Shown here: positions 24,654-33,707 of the stretch, piece after piece | How the letters are laid out: every line of letters starts with the position of its first letter | How positions within the stretch are numbered: position 1 is the stretch's first letter | NCBI GenBank assembly: GCA_019113175.1 | Contig: DXHY01000010.1 | Coordinates: 1-59,239, forward strand | DNA: 59,239 nucleotides | Direction: 5' to 3' | DNA from: Candidatus Eisenbergiella stercoravium | GTDB lineage: Bacteria; Bacillota; Clostridia; Lachnospirales; Lachnospiraceae | Position numbers and translations under genes: made by a program | Notes under the pieces: model-generated | What the model was told of the DNA's origin: nothing | What the model saw: the letters and a program-made list of their open reading frames with translations, nothing else | Database searches by the model: none

Positions 24654-27600
24654 TCAGCTGTCTTTCTGCTCCTGTGCGGATTCTTCCGGAAGGAACAGCC
24701 CCTCCGTCATCCAGTCCGTATACAGATACTGTTCCAGAAGCTCCTGCGCATCCTCTTTTTCTCCCATCAGCCAGCCGGAGAGCACATCGTTCAGCAGGCC
24801 GTACCTCGTCCCCTTCACCAGCAGGCTTCCTGAGGCTTTCAGCTCTCCCTCATCCAGCTTCTCCTGAGGCTTGTCGGCAAAGGTTTCCACTATGTAATAC
24901 TGCAGGCTCTCCCCGGCAAAAAGCACAAACTGCGCTGAATAAATGCCCGCATACACATGCTGCATTTCCATGGTCTGCATGGGGCCGCTTCCCGCCCCGG
25001 ACGCAGAGGGGGCGGATACCCGGTAATGGATGGAAACCGGATGCTCCCGTCTTCCCTTATACACCACTATGGTCCTGTCCAGCAGCATCTCCGCGCCATC
25101 CAGCAGATCCGCATATTCCTGAAACAGGGGAAGCTTCATCCCTTCTGCAAGCAGCCGTTCCCCCATTTTCCGGATCGTTTCATCCGTTTCCGCGTTTCTC
25201 TCATCCCGATGTCTGGAATAATATTCCAGGAATGCCAGCGCACACATATCTGTAAGCTCATCTCCGCCTGTCTCCAGCCGCGCGATGTCCTTCAGCACAT
25301 AAGCGTCCATTTCCTCCCCTTCCATCAGAAAAAGGCCGCTGGCACGATGCAGAAAAGCCTCCTCCAGATCCGCTCTTCCGCCCTCGCACACGTAGCGCCG
25401 GAGCAGAGCAGTTCGTTTCAGTACATTGTCTCCGGTGAAAAGAAGCTGAATCAGGATCCGTTCTGTCAGCCGGTAGGTATCCACCGCAAAATCCTCTGCC
25501 GCCCTCCTGATCTGCAGCAGCTCCTCCATCCTTCCTTCAAAATGCTCCGCCAGCCAGGACAGAACATGGCTGTCATATTTTCCCCGGAAAAAGGCGCTGC
25601 CGGCAATTGCCGTCATACGCTCCTCTTCCTCATACTGCCCGCCTTCCAGAAGCCTGCTGGACAGGCGCAGCAGAATCTCTGCCGGCTCCCTTTCCAGATC
25701 CAGCCCGGCCAGCCACTCATATGCTTTATCATAGAAGGAACGGAGTACCAGGAAGCCCACAGTTTCATAAACGTCAGGACTTTCCGTCTGAGGCCGCTCC
25801 AGCTCCTGCAGGAGCAGATCCATCTCCTCCATCTCCTCATGCTCATAATAATATCGCAGCAGAGCCATACGGATTGCTCTTGCGAAAGCCGGCAGAATCT
25901 CCTGCCGTGCCGCCAGCGCCCGCAGACGGGAGGCGTTGTTTCTGGTGACGTGAATCTTTCCCTTCCGAAATTCACAAAAATAGAGATCGCAGCCAAGCAC
26001 ATTTTCTGAATAAGGCCCTGCCAGCTTCATACACTGCGCTGGATTCATCAGCCGGGTCAGCTTATGAGCCCGTCCTGCCGAATAGCGGTTATGTTCTTCA
26101 TCCTCCAGCAGGATTTCACAGTCCCGGTCATAGATTTCCACCCATGCACGGCCGTTTTCCACCGGCCAGATCTGTTCGCCGCGCAGCCTGTCGTGGATCA
26201 CTACTGCCTGCCGGATATCCTCCCCTTCGCAGTCCAGCTGCTGCAGAAACGCCACCCGGGCCAGAGCCCGGCAGTTATCCTTCGTCAGGAGCCTTTCTTC
26301 CAGCACATTCTGATACAGATAAGCCAGATCTCTGCTCATTCTTCCCCGGTAAAGCTGCTGCAGGACAAAGCGTTCCATCTGTCCCCGATAGGTCTGATAG
26401 AGTTCAGGGAACTCCTCCCGGTGCTTCTGCACATAGGCATAAAGGTAAGCGAGGTGATCCTGATCCAGGTTGCTCTGATAGGCAAAGTACATCAGTGCCA
26501 TTCTCGGGATCTCCGTCTCCTGCTCCAGATCAAGAGAAGCCATGAAATATTCATACAGTCGGGTCACACGCAGATCCTGCTCCACTCCCGCCCGGTACCA
26601 TTCCACCCACTCAGGTCCGGTTTTGTTTCCCTTGATCAGCAGAGCGCATGCCGCCTGCAGAAGAGCCGCAGAAGGCGTTTTTTCCTGACAGCGGCGCAGC
26701 GTATCGAACAGCGCGTCATCAAAATATTTTTCCTTTTCCGCCAGATAAGCCAGATGGCCGGCCAGATCCGCGGAAATGATACCCTGGCGCGCTCCATAGT
26801 GAAGGACCTGCCGTTCGAATGGCCCCAGCTTCATGATCAGTGTCGGACTGAAGTTCAGAAGCTGCACCGCCTCCAGATACAGTACGGGACTGATGGTTCC
26901 GTGTTCGAACTGATCCTCCAGAAACATCCATTTACGCGACGCGCTTCTCTGAAGCTGTGGAGAAAGGAAAAGCATCAGCCATGCGATCTGCCAGCTTCCC
27001 CTGTTGGCCCGGTGCGCCTCTTCCACATTTGCAGCGACTCTGGCAGTATATCCCTCATCCCTCTGATAGAGACTGGACAGGTACAGATAATAGCAGTACA
27101 CCTCCGCACCGTCCACACGTGGAGCTACCACCACCTGCTTCAGAATCTTTCCCGCTTCCTCAAAGCGCTCCTCCGTAATCAGAAGATGAGCCTGATACAG
27201 CCTGACCGGAATGGATTTCTCATCCAGTCTGCGCAGGCGCTCCACCACTTCAGCAGTCCGCGCCCGCCACTGCGCCGCGTTCAGCTTCTTCATCCGAAGC
27301 TCCTGGTACAGCTTTACCAGCTCCACCGTCATCCGTTTCCATTCCCTGCGCCTGCCTCCGTTTTGAGATGTGGATGGCCTTTCCGTGAGCACAGCGACCG
27401 TGACCTCCAGGCAGTCAGTCTCACGACCGTCCTGTGTCCGCAGGGCTCCGCACCGGGTCCGAAAACGGAGTCTGCCGTAATTTTTCCCTCCATGCAGTCT
27501 TGCCGGAGTCACGAACACGGGAAGGCTGCACTGGTTTCCCAGAAAATCCTCCTCCGTCAGGACCTTTTTCTCCAGGGACAAAAAGTCTCCCTCCGCTTCT

Positions 27601-28334
27601 ACCATCAGCCTGGTATAGCCCCAGCCATTTTTTCTCAGCACAAATGTTTCGCAAAGCTGCGGCTCGCTCTTCCTTGAGCCGGAAGCATTGACCACCAGCT
27701 CGCCTGCCGGGAACAGGTATTCCACAGGCGGCTTTTTCCCGGCAGATACCAGAAATTCCTCCATATTCTGCCCGTTTCCCGGAGTGCGGGAAAGTCCTTT
27801 GTACAGACTCCGGTATTTTCTGTCGCTTCCGGAAAGAAGCTTCACGAAATCGGAGGAATAAAACAGCTTTACCGCCTCCGCCTGGCTCTCTCTTGCAAGC
27901 CGCACAAACGGGAAAAGTCCGGAAGGCTCCTTCTCCCTTCCAGTCTCCCCATCCTGCAGTCCGGAAGCATTCCGGGAAGAGAAGCGCCCGCTGCCCTGAA
28001 TTTTCACATGAAAGGGAAGCTCATATTCCCCACATTCGGAAAGGATTACGAATTTTCCGGAGCGCTCATCCCCCTCCCGCATGCCGCCTGCATCAAACCG
28101 GTAGGCGATGCTTTCCGACACGCCTGAAAAGGACGGGGTAAGGCACTCCATACGCTCCTCCAGACAGAGCACATAGCCGGCTGCAGGCTTTCCATCCTGT
28201 GAAACCACCTCAAAAAAACCCTCCCGGATCTCCTCCCGGCTCAGCTCAAGCTCAAGCTGCTTTCCAGGAAGAGACAGAGGGCCCCGTTTTTCCTCCCATC
28301 CGTCCAATGCTATGTGCTCCCTCATATCCGTCAT
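24654..28334 (-). CDS. very large DUF5717-like repeat protein
   Basis: The protein of about 1226 residues has no signal peptide or membrane helix. The first 340 residues are mixed and beta-rich (GYVLCLEERMECLTP, FVILSECGEYELPFHVKIQGSGRF, ELVVNASGSRKSEPQLCETFVL). From about 345 onward it is a long helical repeat region with TPR-like units (AHLLITEERFEEAGKILKQVV, DRTLVK-like pairs). A C-terminal beta segment (about 1110-1190) contains VSIHYRV, YAGIYSAQFVLFAGESLQYYIVE. From memory this matches DUF5717, which co-occurs with DUF5716. I prefer the ATG at 28334 (AAGGGAG nine bases upstream) to the one at 28343. It heads a three-gene operon. Function unknown, possibly a scaffold worked by the adjacent ATPase-like protein. 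Confidence 0.7.
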   Translation of the reverse strand: MTDMREHIALDGWEEKRGPLSLPGKQLELELSREEIREGFFEVVSQDGKPAAGYVLCLEERMECLTPSFSGVSESIAYRFDAGGMREGDERSGKFVILSECGEYELPFHVKIQGSGRFSSRNASGLQDGETGREKEPSGLFPFVRLARESQAEAVKLFYSSDFVKLLSGSDRKYRSLYKGLSRTPGNGQNMEEFLVSAGKKPPVEYLFPAGELVVNASGSRKSEPQLCETFVLRKNGWGYTRLMVEAEGDFLSLEKKVLTEEDFLGNQCSLPVFVTPARLHGGKNYGRLRFRTRCGALRTQDGRETDCLEVTVAVLTERPSTSQNGGRRREWKRMTVELVKLYQELRMKKLNAAQWRARTAEVVERLRRLDEKSIPVRLYQAHLLITEERFEEAGKILKQVVVAPRVDGAEVYCYYLYLSSLYQRDEGYTARVAANVEEAHRANRGSWQIAWLMLFLSPQLQRSASRKWMFLEDQFEHGTISPVLYLEAVQLLNFSPTLIMKLGPFERQVLHYGARQGIISADLAGHLAYLAEKEKYFDDALFDTLRRCQEKTPSAALLQAACALLIKGNKTGPEWVEWYRAGVEQDLRVTRLYEYFMASLDLEQETEIPRMALMYFAYQSNLDQDHLAYLYAYVQKHREEFPELYQTYRGQMERFVLQQLYRGRMSRDLAYLYQNVLEERLLTKDNCRALARVAFLQQLDCEGEDIRQAVVIHDRLRGEQIWPVENGRAWVEIYDRDCEILLEDEEHNRYSAGRAHKLTRLMNPAQCMKLAGPYSENVLGCDLYFCEFRKGKIHVTRNNASRLRALAARQEILPAFARAIRMALLRYYYEHEEMEEMDLLLQELERPQTESPDVYETVGFLVLRSFYDKAYEWLAGLDLEREPAEILLRLSSRLLEGGQYEEEERMTAIAGSAFFRGKYDSHVLSWLAEHFEGRMEELLQIRRAAEDFAVDTYRLTERILIQLLFTGDNVLKRTALLRRYVCEGGRADLEEAFLHRASGLFLMEGEEMDAYVLKDIARLETGGDELTDMCALAFLEYYSRHRDERNAETDETIRKMGERLLAEGMKLPLFQEYADLLDGAEMLLDRTIVVYKGRREHPVSIHYRVSAPSASGAGSGPMQTMEMQHVYAGIYSAQFVLFAGESLQYYIVETFADKPQEKLDEGELKASGSLLVKGTRYGLLNDVLSGWLMGEKEDAQELLEQYLYTDWMTEGLFLPEESAQEQKDS

Positions 28335-28527
28335 GGCCCTCATCTCCCTTGCATATTACCAGCCGTACGATGACCGGCAGCCTTGCATTTCCATTTCAAA
28401 AGCATTAATATCAATATACAGTATAACATCACCGGCCGGGATTCCGCAACACGTTGTGAGCCTCCGGTCCGTTGAAAGGGAAGATGGTGCCGCCCGCTTT
28501 CGGCATCGTCCCGGAAAGGAGCCTTCT

Positions 28528-29625
28528 ATGGCAGAAAATACTCCGTTTCACGGAAGTGATCTTGAAAAAATTGAACAGCTTTACGGCATTCCGAAGGAAA
28601 AAATCACGGGCTTCGGCTCCAATGTCAATCCTCTCGGGCTTTCTCCCCGGCTGAAAGAGTATCTGGCTCCCCGCCTGGATGTGCTCTCCTCCTACCCGGA
28701 CCGGGAATATACGGAACTGAGGAAAGCGATTGCGGCCTACACGAAGGCGGACGCGGAACATGTGCTGTGCGGCAACGGCTCCACGGAGCTGATCACCGCC
28801 TGCATCCGGGCGCTTTCTCCCAAACGGGCGCTGCTGGTTTCTCCCTCCTATTCCGAATATGAAAGGGAGCTTCGGCTTGTGGGCTGTGTTCCGGATTATT
28901 TCGCCCTTTCAGAGGAATTGGACTTCCGGCCGGATACCTCAGAGCTCATCCGTCGTCTGGAAGAGACTCCGTCCATCCGGATGCTCATTCTGTGCAATCC
29001 CAACAATCCCACCTCCGGAGCCCTGGACGTTTCCGGTCTTCGGGAGCTTCTTTCCTTCTGTCAGGAAGCGGGCGTCCATGTGATGGTGGATGAAACCTAC
29101 GCGGAATTTGCCCCGGATGTGGAAGCCATCTCCGCCATCCCGCTTGCGGGGGAATTCTCCTGCCTCGTCGTCCTGCGTGGAATTTCCAAATTCTGGGCCG
29201 CTCCGGGACTGCGGCTCGGCTATGCCGTCACCTCAGATGAAGCGCTCCGGGAAGGAATCCTTTCCCGCAAGGATCCCTGGACCGTCAGCTCCCTTGCTGA
29301 TCTGGCAGGACAGTTCCTGTTCTCGGATACAATATATATAGAAGAAACGCGTTCCCTGATTTCCTCCGAGAGGCAGCGCATCCGGCAGGCGCTCTCCGGC
29401 CTTGCCGTCAAAACCTATCCCTGCTTCGCCAATTTCATCCTCTGCCGCAGCCTGAAAAAGGGTATAAACGCCCATGTTCTGTTTGAAGCCGCCATAAGAA
29501 AGGGAATGATGATCCGGGACTGCTCCGATTTTCCGGGGCTGAACGGAGATTTTTTCCGCTTCTGCCTCCTTCTTCCCGAACAGAATGACCGTCTTCTTTC
29601 CTGTCTCACAGAACTTCTCGGCTGA
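28528..29625 (+). CDS. class I/II aminotransferase: CobD/HisC-like
   Basis: The PLP enzyme of about 365 residues has the N-terminal SNVNPLGLSPRLKEYL (about 24-39), the hallmark of L-threonine-O-3-phosphate decarboxylase (CobD) and HisC relatives. Further features are YPDREYTELRKAIAAY, GNGSTELI, LCNPNNPTSGALD near 158 and DETYAEFAP near 190. The PLP lysine lies in GISKFWAAPGLRLGY near 220. CobD versus histidinol-phosphate aminotransferase cannot be decided. No his or cob genes flank it, although a cobalamin adenosyltransferase lies at the start of the window. The ATG at 28528 follows AAAGGAGCCTTCT. It is divergent from the DUF5717 operon and monocistronic. Confidence 0.82.
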   Translation: MAENTPFHGSDLEKIEQLYGIPKEKITGFGSNVNPLGLSPRLKEYLAPRLDVLSSYPDREYTELRKAIAAYTKADAEHVLCGNGSTELITACIRALSPKRALLVSPSYSEYERELRLVGCVPDYFALSEELDFRPDTSELIRRLEETPSIRMLILCNPNNPTSGALDVSGLRELLSFCQEAGVHVMVDETYAEFAPDVEAISAIPLAGEFSCLVVLRGISKFWAAPGLRLGYAVTSDEALREGILSRKDPWTVSSLADLAGQFLFSDTIYIEETRSLISSERQRIRQALSGLAVKTYPCFANFILCRSLKKGINAHVLFEAAIRKGMMIRDCSDFPGLNGDFFRFCLLLPEQNDRLLSCLTELLG

Positions 29626-29647
29626 ACGGCAATCATACCCGGCGCGA

Positions 29648-29690
29648 GTGTGCGCATGATACATACCATTTCATGCGCACACTTTTTTTA
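29648..29690 (+). terminator. intrinsic terminator after the aminotransferase gene
   Basis: GTGTGCGCATGA pairs with TCATGCGCACAC (12 bp, perfect) and is followed by seven Ts. Confidence 0.9.
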
Positions 29691-29710
29691 CATTACCGGC
29701 TGCTCCCCCA

Positions 29711-29804
29711 CCGTTTTATCATCTCTGCTTCCCCGCCGTTTTATCATCTCTGCTTCCCCGCCGTTTTATCATTTCTGCTTCCCCGCCGTTTTATCATTTC
29801 CCTC
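29711..29804. repeat. 25-bp tandem repeat, nearly four copies
   Basis: Units begin CCGTTTTATC at 29711, 29736, 29761 and 29786, exactly 25 bp apart, with one or two changes between copies. The array ends at the -35 of the GntR operon promoter. Confidence 0.85.
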
Positions 29805-29849
29805 TTGACAACGAACAGGTTTTGGATTATTGTATTATTATAATAATAC
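29805..29849 (+). promoter_or_regulatory. promoter and palindromic operator of the GntR-ABC operon
   Basis: TTGACA (29805-29810) and TATTGT (29828-29833), 17 bp apart, are followed by the perfect 18-bp palindrome GTATTATTATAATAATAC (29832-29849), which overlaps the -10. YtrA-type regulators repress their own operon, so this is a likely autoregulatory operator. Confidence 0.65.
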
Positions 29850-29923
29850 AGGCAGTCAGCCGCAGGCTGACTGCGCGTCCCGCATAACTGCGGAGCCTTA
29901 TTTTTATAGAAAGGACTGATACA

Positions 29924-30313
29924 ATGGCATGGAACCTGGACTCTGACCGACCCATATACGCACAGCTGCTGGAGCGCATCCAGCGGCAGATCGTATCGGG
30001 CTGTTACGCGCCGGGTGACAAGCTTCCCAGCGTCAGGGAGCTTGCCGCCGAGGCGAGCGTGAACCCGAACACAATGCAGAAGGCCTTTGCGGAGCTGGAA
30101 CGCAGCGGCCTGATCATTACCAGAAGGACCAGCGGCAGATTTGTGACGGAGGATACGCAGATGATTGCACAGATTCGCACCAGTCTCGCAAAAGAAGAAA
30201 TCCACAGCTTCCTGAACAGAATGAGAGGACTGGGCTATGAGACGCAGGACATCATCCGGATTCTTGAGGATGAGAAACAGACGGAGGAAACAGAAAGGAG
30301 CGCACAGGCATGA
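29924..30313 (+). CDS. GntR-family (YtrA subfamily) transcriptional regulator
   Basis: At 129 residues it is typical of the short YtrA subfamily, which lacks a large effector domain. The winged helix (about 8-75) reads PIYAQLLERIQRQIVSGCYAPGDKLPSVRELAAEASVNPNTMQKAFAELE, shown here only as family evidence at its key parts PGDKLPSVREL and VNPNTM. A short helical tail (about 78-120) follows. It is the first gene of a three-gene operon with an ABC exporter, and its stop overlaps the next start (ATGA). YtrA-type operons usually respond to cell-wall antibiotics and envelope stress. Confidence 0.92.
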   Translation: MAWNLDSDRPIYAQLLERIQRQIVSGCYAPGDKLPSVRELAAEASVNPNTMQKAFAELERSGLIITRRTSGRFVTEDTQMIAQIRTSLAKEEIHSFLNRMRGLGYETQDIIRILEDEKQTEETERSAQA

Positions 30314-31008
30314 ATGAACTGGTTACCATCACCAATCTCACAAAAAATTACGGCCGCTTCACCGCGCTTTATCCTCTGAATCTCACCATTCCAAGAGGAC
30401 GCATCATCGGCCTGCTCGGCCCCAACGGCAGCGGCAAGACCACACTGATCAAGCTTCTCTGCGGTCTGCTGACCCCTAACTCCGGTTCCATCCTGATCGA
30501 TGGAAACACTCCCGGCGTAGAGACCAAAAAGCATGTTTCCTATCTGCCGGAACGAAGCTACATGACCAGCAGCCGGAGAGTTTCCGAGCTGATGGACTAC
30601 TTCAATGATTTTTATGAGGATTTTGACCCGAAAAAAGCGATGTCCATGCTGGAGGCCCTGCACATCGACGGAAACGCATCCATGAAATCCCTTTCCAAGG
30701 GCACCAAGGAAAAGGTGCAGCTCATTTTCGTCATGAGCCGGAATGCCGATCTGTATATTCTGGATGAGCCCATTGCGGGCGTGGATCCGGCAGCAAGGGA
30801 CTATATCCTGAAGACCATCATATCCAACTACAACGAAAACGCCAGCATCCTGCTGTCCACCCACCTGATTTCGGACATCGAGACCGTGCTGGATGACGTG
30901 ATATTTTTAAAGAACGGGCAGCTTATGCTGCAGTCCTCGGTGGAGGATATCCGTTCCCGCTACGGGAAATCCGTAGACGGCTATTTCAGGGAGGTGTTCG
31001 CATGTTAA
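30310..31008 (+). CDS. ABC transporter ATP-binding protein (YtrB-like)
   Basis: The 232-residue ATPase has Walker A GPNGSGKTT at about 36-44, a signature reading SLSKGTKEKVQ near 134 in place of LSGGQ, Walker B LYILDEPIAGVDP near 155-167 and the H-loop STHLISD near 190. The LSKGTKEK variant is usual for the YtrB/YxlF-like subfamily. It overlaps the GntR gene by 4 bp and the permease gene by 7 bp, so translation is coupled. It should energise the permease encoded next. The substrate is unknown. Confidence 0.93.
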   Translation: MNELVTITNLTKNYGRFTALYPLNLTIPRGRIIGLLGPNGSGKTTLIKLLCGLLTPNSGSILIDGNTPGVETKKHVSYLPERSYMTSSRRVSELMDYFNDFYEDFDPKKAMSMLEALHIDGNASMKSLSKGTKEKVQLIFVMSRNADLYILDEPIAGVDPAARDYILKTIISNYNENASILLSTHLISDIETVLDDVIFLKNGQLMLQSSVEDIRSRYGKSVDGYFREVFAC

Positions 31009-31835
31009 GCCGCTTAATCCGTCATGAATGGAGGGAAACCTGGCGCATTCCCGTCATTTCCTTCCTCGTCATTCTCTTTCTCACACTGGTATGCTTTATC
31101 TGCTTCCGGCAGATGGAACCTCCTGCGGATGAAAATTCCGTCAACGCGGGCGCATTTGTGATCATGATGCTCTACTGTCTGATCATCAGCTGCATCAGCA
31201 CGGTGGTGACCATCTATATCGCAATCCGCTTTTACCGGAATCTGTATACGGACGAGGGATATCTGATGCACACGCTTCCGGTTACGCCCAGACAGCTCAT
31301 TCTCGCCAAGCTGCTGGTCGCCGCCCTGTGGGTGTTTGTGCTCTCTCTCCTGGCGCTCTGGGCGATCTGCTGCATCCTGCTGTTCGGCCTTCCCGCCATG
31401 GTGCTGGTGGATATGTCAGTCATAATCCCCGCGCTCACGGAATATTTCCCGCAGATTTTCGGCATGGGACCTGTGGCGTTTCTCCTTTTTTACGTGCTGC
31501 TTTCCCTGGTTTCCGCCTTCAGCAGCGTGCTGGTCGCTTACGCGGCAATTTCGCTGGGGCAGCTTTTCTCAAAGCATAAGGTAATGGCATCCATCCTCTG
31601 CTACATCGGCTTTACCATGCTGATTCAGACGGTGAGCACCCTCCTGATGACGCCCTCCCTGACGAGGCTGGTTCTTTCTCAGGACATGGTGAATACCGCA
31701 AGCGGAATCCCGTCCTACTTCGGTGCCTATATGCGGGAAATCCTCCTCATATCCATGGCAGGTTCTGTTATCTGCGCCGTGATTTCCTACATTCTGACGG
31801 AATACATCATGCGCCGGCAGCTGAATCTGGACTGA
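31002..31835 (+). CDS. ABC transporter permease
   Basis: The 277-residue membrane protein has six hydrophobic segments: about 18-35, 50-75, 105-130, 150-180, 197-220 and 245-268. It starts MLSRLIRHEWRETWRIPVISFLVILFL, typical of ABC-2-type permeases. The charged stretch RNLYTDEGYLMHTLPVTPRQLILAKL near 75-100 is the recurrent cytoplasmic coupling loop of this group. It overlaps the ATPase gene by 7 bp and is followed by a strong terminator. It forms the membrane half of the GntR-controlled exporter. Confidence 0.88.
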   Translation: MLSRLIRHEWRETWRIPVISFLVILFLTLVCFICFRQMEPPADENSVNAGAFVIMMLYCLIISCISTVVTIYIAIRFYRNLYTDEGYLMHTLPVTPRQLILAKLLVAALWVFVLSLLALWAICCILLFGLPAMVLVDMSVIIPALTEYFPQIFGMGPVAFLLFYVLLSLVSAFSSVLVAYAAISLGQLFSKHKVMASILCYIGFTMLIQTVSTLLMTPSLTRLVLSQDMVNTASGIPSYFGAYMREILLISMAGSVICAVISYILTEYIMRRQLNLD

Positions 31836-31916
31836 TGAACGGCCGGTAAAGCTGGCTGTACGGCAATTCGGGCGTGCCTGCGCCGATTCGCCAGCCCATA
31901 AATGCCCGGCCCCGGA

Positions 31917-31964
31917 AATGGCCGGAAGCTCCTGAAAAGAAGGCTTCCGGCCATTGCTTTTTTG
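31917..31964 (+). terminator. intrinsic terminator of the GntR-ABC operon
   Basis: The 13-bp perfect stem AATGGCCGGAAGC/GCTTCCGGCCATT is followed by GCTTTTTTT. Confidence 0.9.
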
Positions 31965-31969
31965 CATAA

Positions 31970-31985
31970 GTTAGTATATACTAAC
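31970..31985. promoter_or_regulatory. perfect palindrome upstream of the HMA gene
   Basis: GTTAGTATATACTAAC is a 16-bp perfect dyad. It contains TATACT, which with TTGCTT 17 bp upstream (31954-31959) could form a promoter. If so the dyad is an operator over the -10 of the metal-binding protein gene. The cognate regulator is not in view. Confidence 0.5.
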
Positions 31986-32080
31986 ATCAGTAACAGGCGT
32001 CTTTCCGGCTGACACATTTTTTCGGAATCCATCCGCTGTTTCAGCCAAACCTCACCCGGCGCCTGAGAATGGAGGATATC

Positions 32081-32338
32081 ATGCAGAAAATCACGCTTAA
32101 AATCGACGGCATGATGTGCGGCATGTGCGAAAGCCACATCAACGACGCCATCCGCCGCGCGTTTCCGGTCAAAAAGGTCACTTCCTCACACTCAAAAGGG
32201 GAAACGGTGATCCTGAGCGAAACCGATATAACGGAGGAAGCGCTGCATGGGGCCATTGATCCCACCGGTTACCGCCTGCTCTCCGTCAGCAGCGAGCCTC
32301 ATGAGAAAAGAGGACTGTTTTCCCGTTTTTCCCGCTGA
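32081..32338 (+). CDS. heavy-metal-associated (HMA) domain protein, CopZ-like
   Basis: The protein of about 85 residues consists of one HMA fold (about 1-68) with the metal-binding motif GMMCGMCESH at about 10-19 (Cys13 and Cys16). A short basic tail, EKRGLFSRFSR, follows. It probably binds or traffics copper or a similar thiophilic metal in the cytoplasm. No P-type ATPase is adjacent, so the partner is elsewhere. The C-terminal half is more divergent than CopZ. The ATG at 32081 is chosen because ATGGAGGATATC supplies the Shine-Dalgarno; the ATG at 32069 is part of that site. Confidence 0.85.
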   Translation: MQKITLKIDGMMCGMCESHINDAIRRAFPVKKVTSSHSKGETVILSETDITEEALHGAIDPTGYRLLSVSSEPHEKRGLFSRFSR

Positions 32339-32361
32339 AAGCCGGAAGGTTTTGTTATAGG

Positions 32362-32390
32362 AAGGTTCCGTTCCATGCCGGAACCTTTTC
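32362..32390 (+). terminator. intrinsic terminator after the HMA gene
   Basis: AAGGTTCCG pairs with CGGAACCTT around TTCCATGC, followed by TTCC. Short T-tract, moderate strength. Confidence 0.6.
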
Positions 32391-32444
32391 CAACCGGGCT
32401 GCATACCATAATCGTAAGCAAATCCATGAGGTTATCTTCGTATT

Positions 32445-33707
32445 ATGGCAAAAAGAATGCATGCTGCCCAGACCATCGACAGCCCCTATGCAGGGGGCCT
32501 GAAAATCAGCCTTACCTCCAGCCTGGGACAGATTCCGGTGGCAGGAGCCACCGTAACCATCTCCATTACCGGACAGCCCGGCTCCATCATTGAAAGGCTG
32601 ACCACGGACGATTCCGGACAGACTCCCCTGGTGGAGCTTCCCGCCCCCGCGTTGGAATACAGCATGGAGCCGTCTGAGGTACGTCCCTACTCCGAATACG
32701 ACATCTCCGTGGAGGCTCCCGGATATGAGCCCGTCGTTGTGGAAGCTTCTGAAGTCCTTCCCGACGTCACCTCCCTGCAGCCCATCTCCATGATTCCGGA
32801 ACAGGAGCCGGGACGTGAGGAGGATATCTTCATCCCGGACCACACGCTCTATGGAGACTATCCTCCCAAGATCCCGGAGGCTGAAATCAAGCCCATGGAT
32901 GAAACCGGTGAGATCGTTCTGAGCCGTGTGGTCATTCCGGAATATGTTGTGGTTCACGATGGTGTACCCTCCGATTCCACAGCCCCAAACTACTATGTCC
33001 GGTATGCGGACTACATCAAAAATGTGGTTTCATCGGAAATCTACGCCACCTGGCCTGAAAATACCCTCTATGCAAATACCCTCGCCATCATGTCCTTCAC
33101 GCTGAACCGGGTTTACACGGAATGGTACCGCAGCCAGGGCTACAATTTCACCATCACATCCTCAACGGCCTACGATCAGAAATGGATTTACGGCAGAAAC
33201 ATCTATGAAAACATCAATCTGCTGGTGGATACGATCTTTGCCAATTTCCTGTCCCGTCCTGGCGTTCGCCAGCCCATCCTCACCAGCTACTGCGACGGGA
33301 AGCGTGTGACCTGCTCCGGCCTAAGCCAGTGGGGCTCCAAATTTCTCGGAGACGAGGGCTACAGCGCCATCGACATCATCCATTATTATTACGGAAGCGA
33401 CATGTACATCAATACAGCGGAGGCAATCAGCGGCATTCCTTCTTCCTGGCCCGGCTATGATCTCACCATCGGCTCCAGAGGCCAGAAGGTCTACCAGCTT
33501 CAGGAGCAGCTGAACCGCATCCGCCAGAACTATCCCGCCCTTCCCTACGTCAACCCGGACGGCATCTACGGCCAGCAGACCGCAAACGCCGTGCGCGCCT
33601 TCCAGCAGGTCTTCGATCTGCCCGCAACGGGTGTTACGGACTATCCCACCTGGTACCAGATCTCCCGCATCTATGTGGGCGTTTCCCGGATTGCGGAGCC
33701 GGACTGA
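32445..33707 (+). CDS. SpoIID-like plus peptidoglycan-binding protein (SleC-like)
   Basis: The 420-residue protein has an N-terminal beta domain (about 18-90, carboxypeptidase-regulatory-like, VAGATVTISITGQPGSIIERLTTDDSGQTP). A SpoIID-like lytic domain spans about 155-320, with YIKNVVSSEIYATWPENTLYANTLAIMSFTLNRVYTEW as its core, then SYCDGKRVTCSGLSQWGSK. A PG_binding_1 domain (about 345-410, GSRGQKVYQLQEQLNRIR...GIYGQQTANAVRAFQ) ends it. Order and size match clostridial SleC, a cortex-lytic transglycosylase, and related secreted peptidoglycan-binding proteins. No classical signal peptide is visible, which fits SleC-type leaders. A role in spore germination is possible but unproven. The start lacks a strong ribosome binding site, so it is less certain. 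Confidence 0.75.
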   Translation: MAKRMHAAQTIDSPYAGGLKISLTSSLGQIPVAGATVTISITGQPGSIIERLTTDDSGQTPLVELPAPALEYSMEPSEVRPYSEYDISVEAPGYEPVVVEASEVLPDVTSLQPISMIPEQEPGREEDIFIPDHTLYGDYPPKIPEAEIKPMDETGEIVLSRVVIPEYVVVHDGVPSDSTAPNYYVRYADYIKNVVSSEIYATWPENTLYANTLAIMSFTLNRVYTEWYRSQGYNFTITSSTAYDQKWIYGRNIYENINLLVDTIFANFLSRPGVRQPILTSYCDGKRVTCSGLSQWGSKFLGDEGYSAIDIIHYYYGSDMYINTAEAISGIPSSWPGYDLTIGSRGQKVYQLQEQLNRIRQNYPALPYVNPDGIYGQQTANAVRAFQQVFDLPATGVTDYPTWYQISRIYVGVSRIAEPD

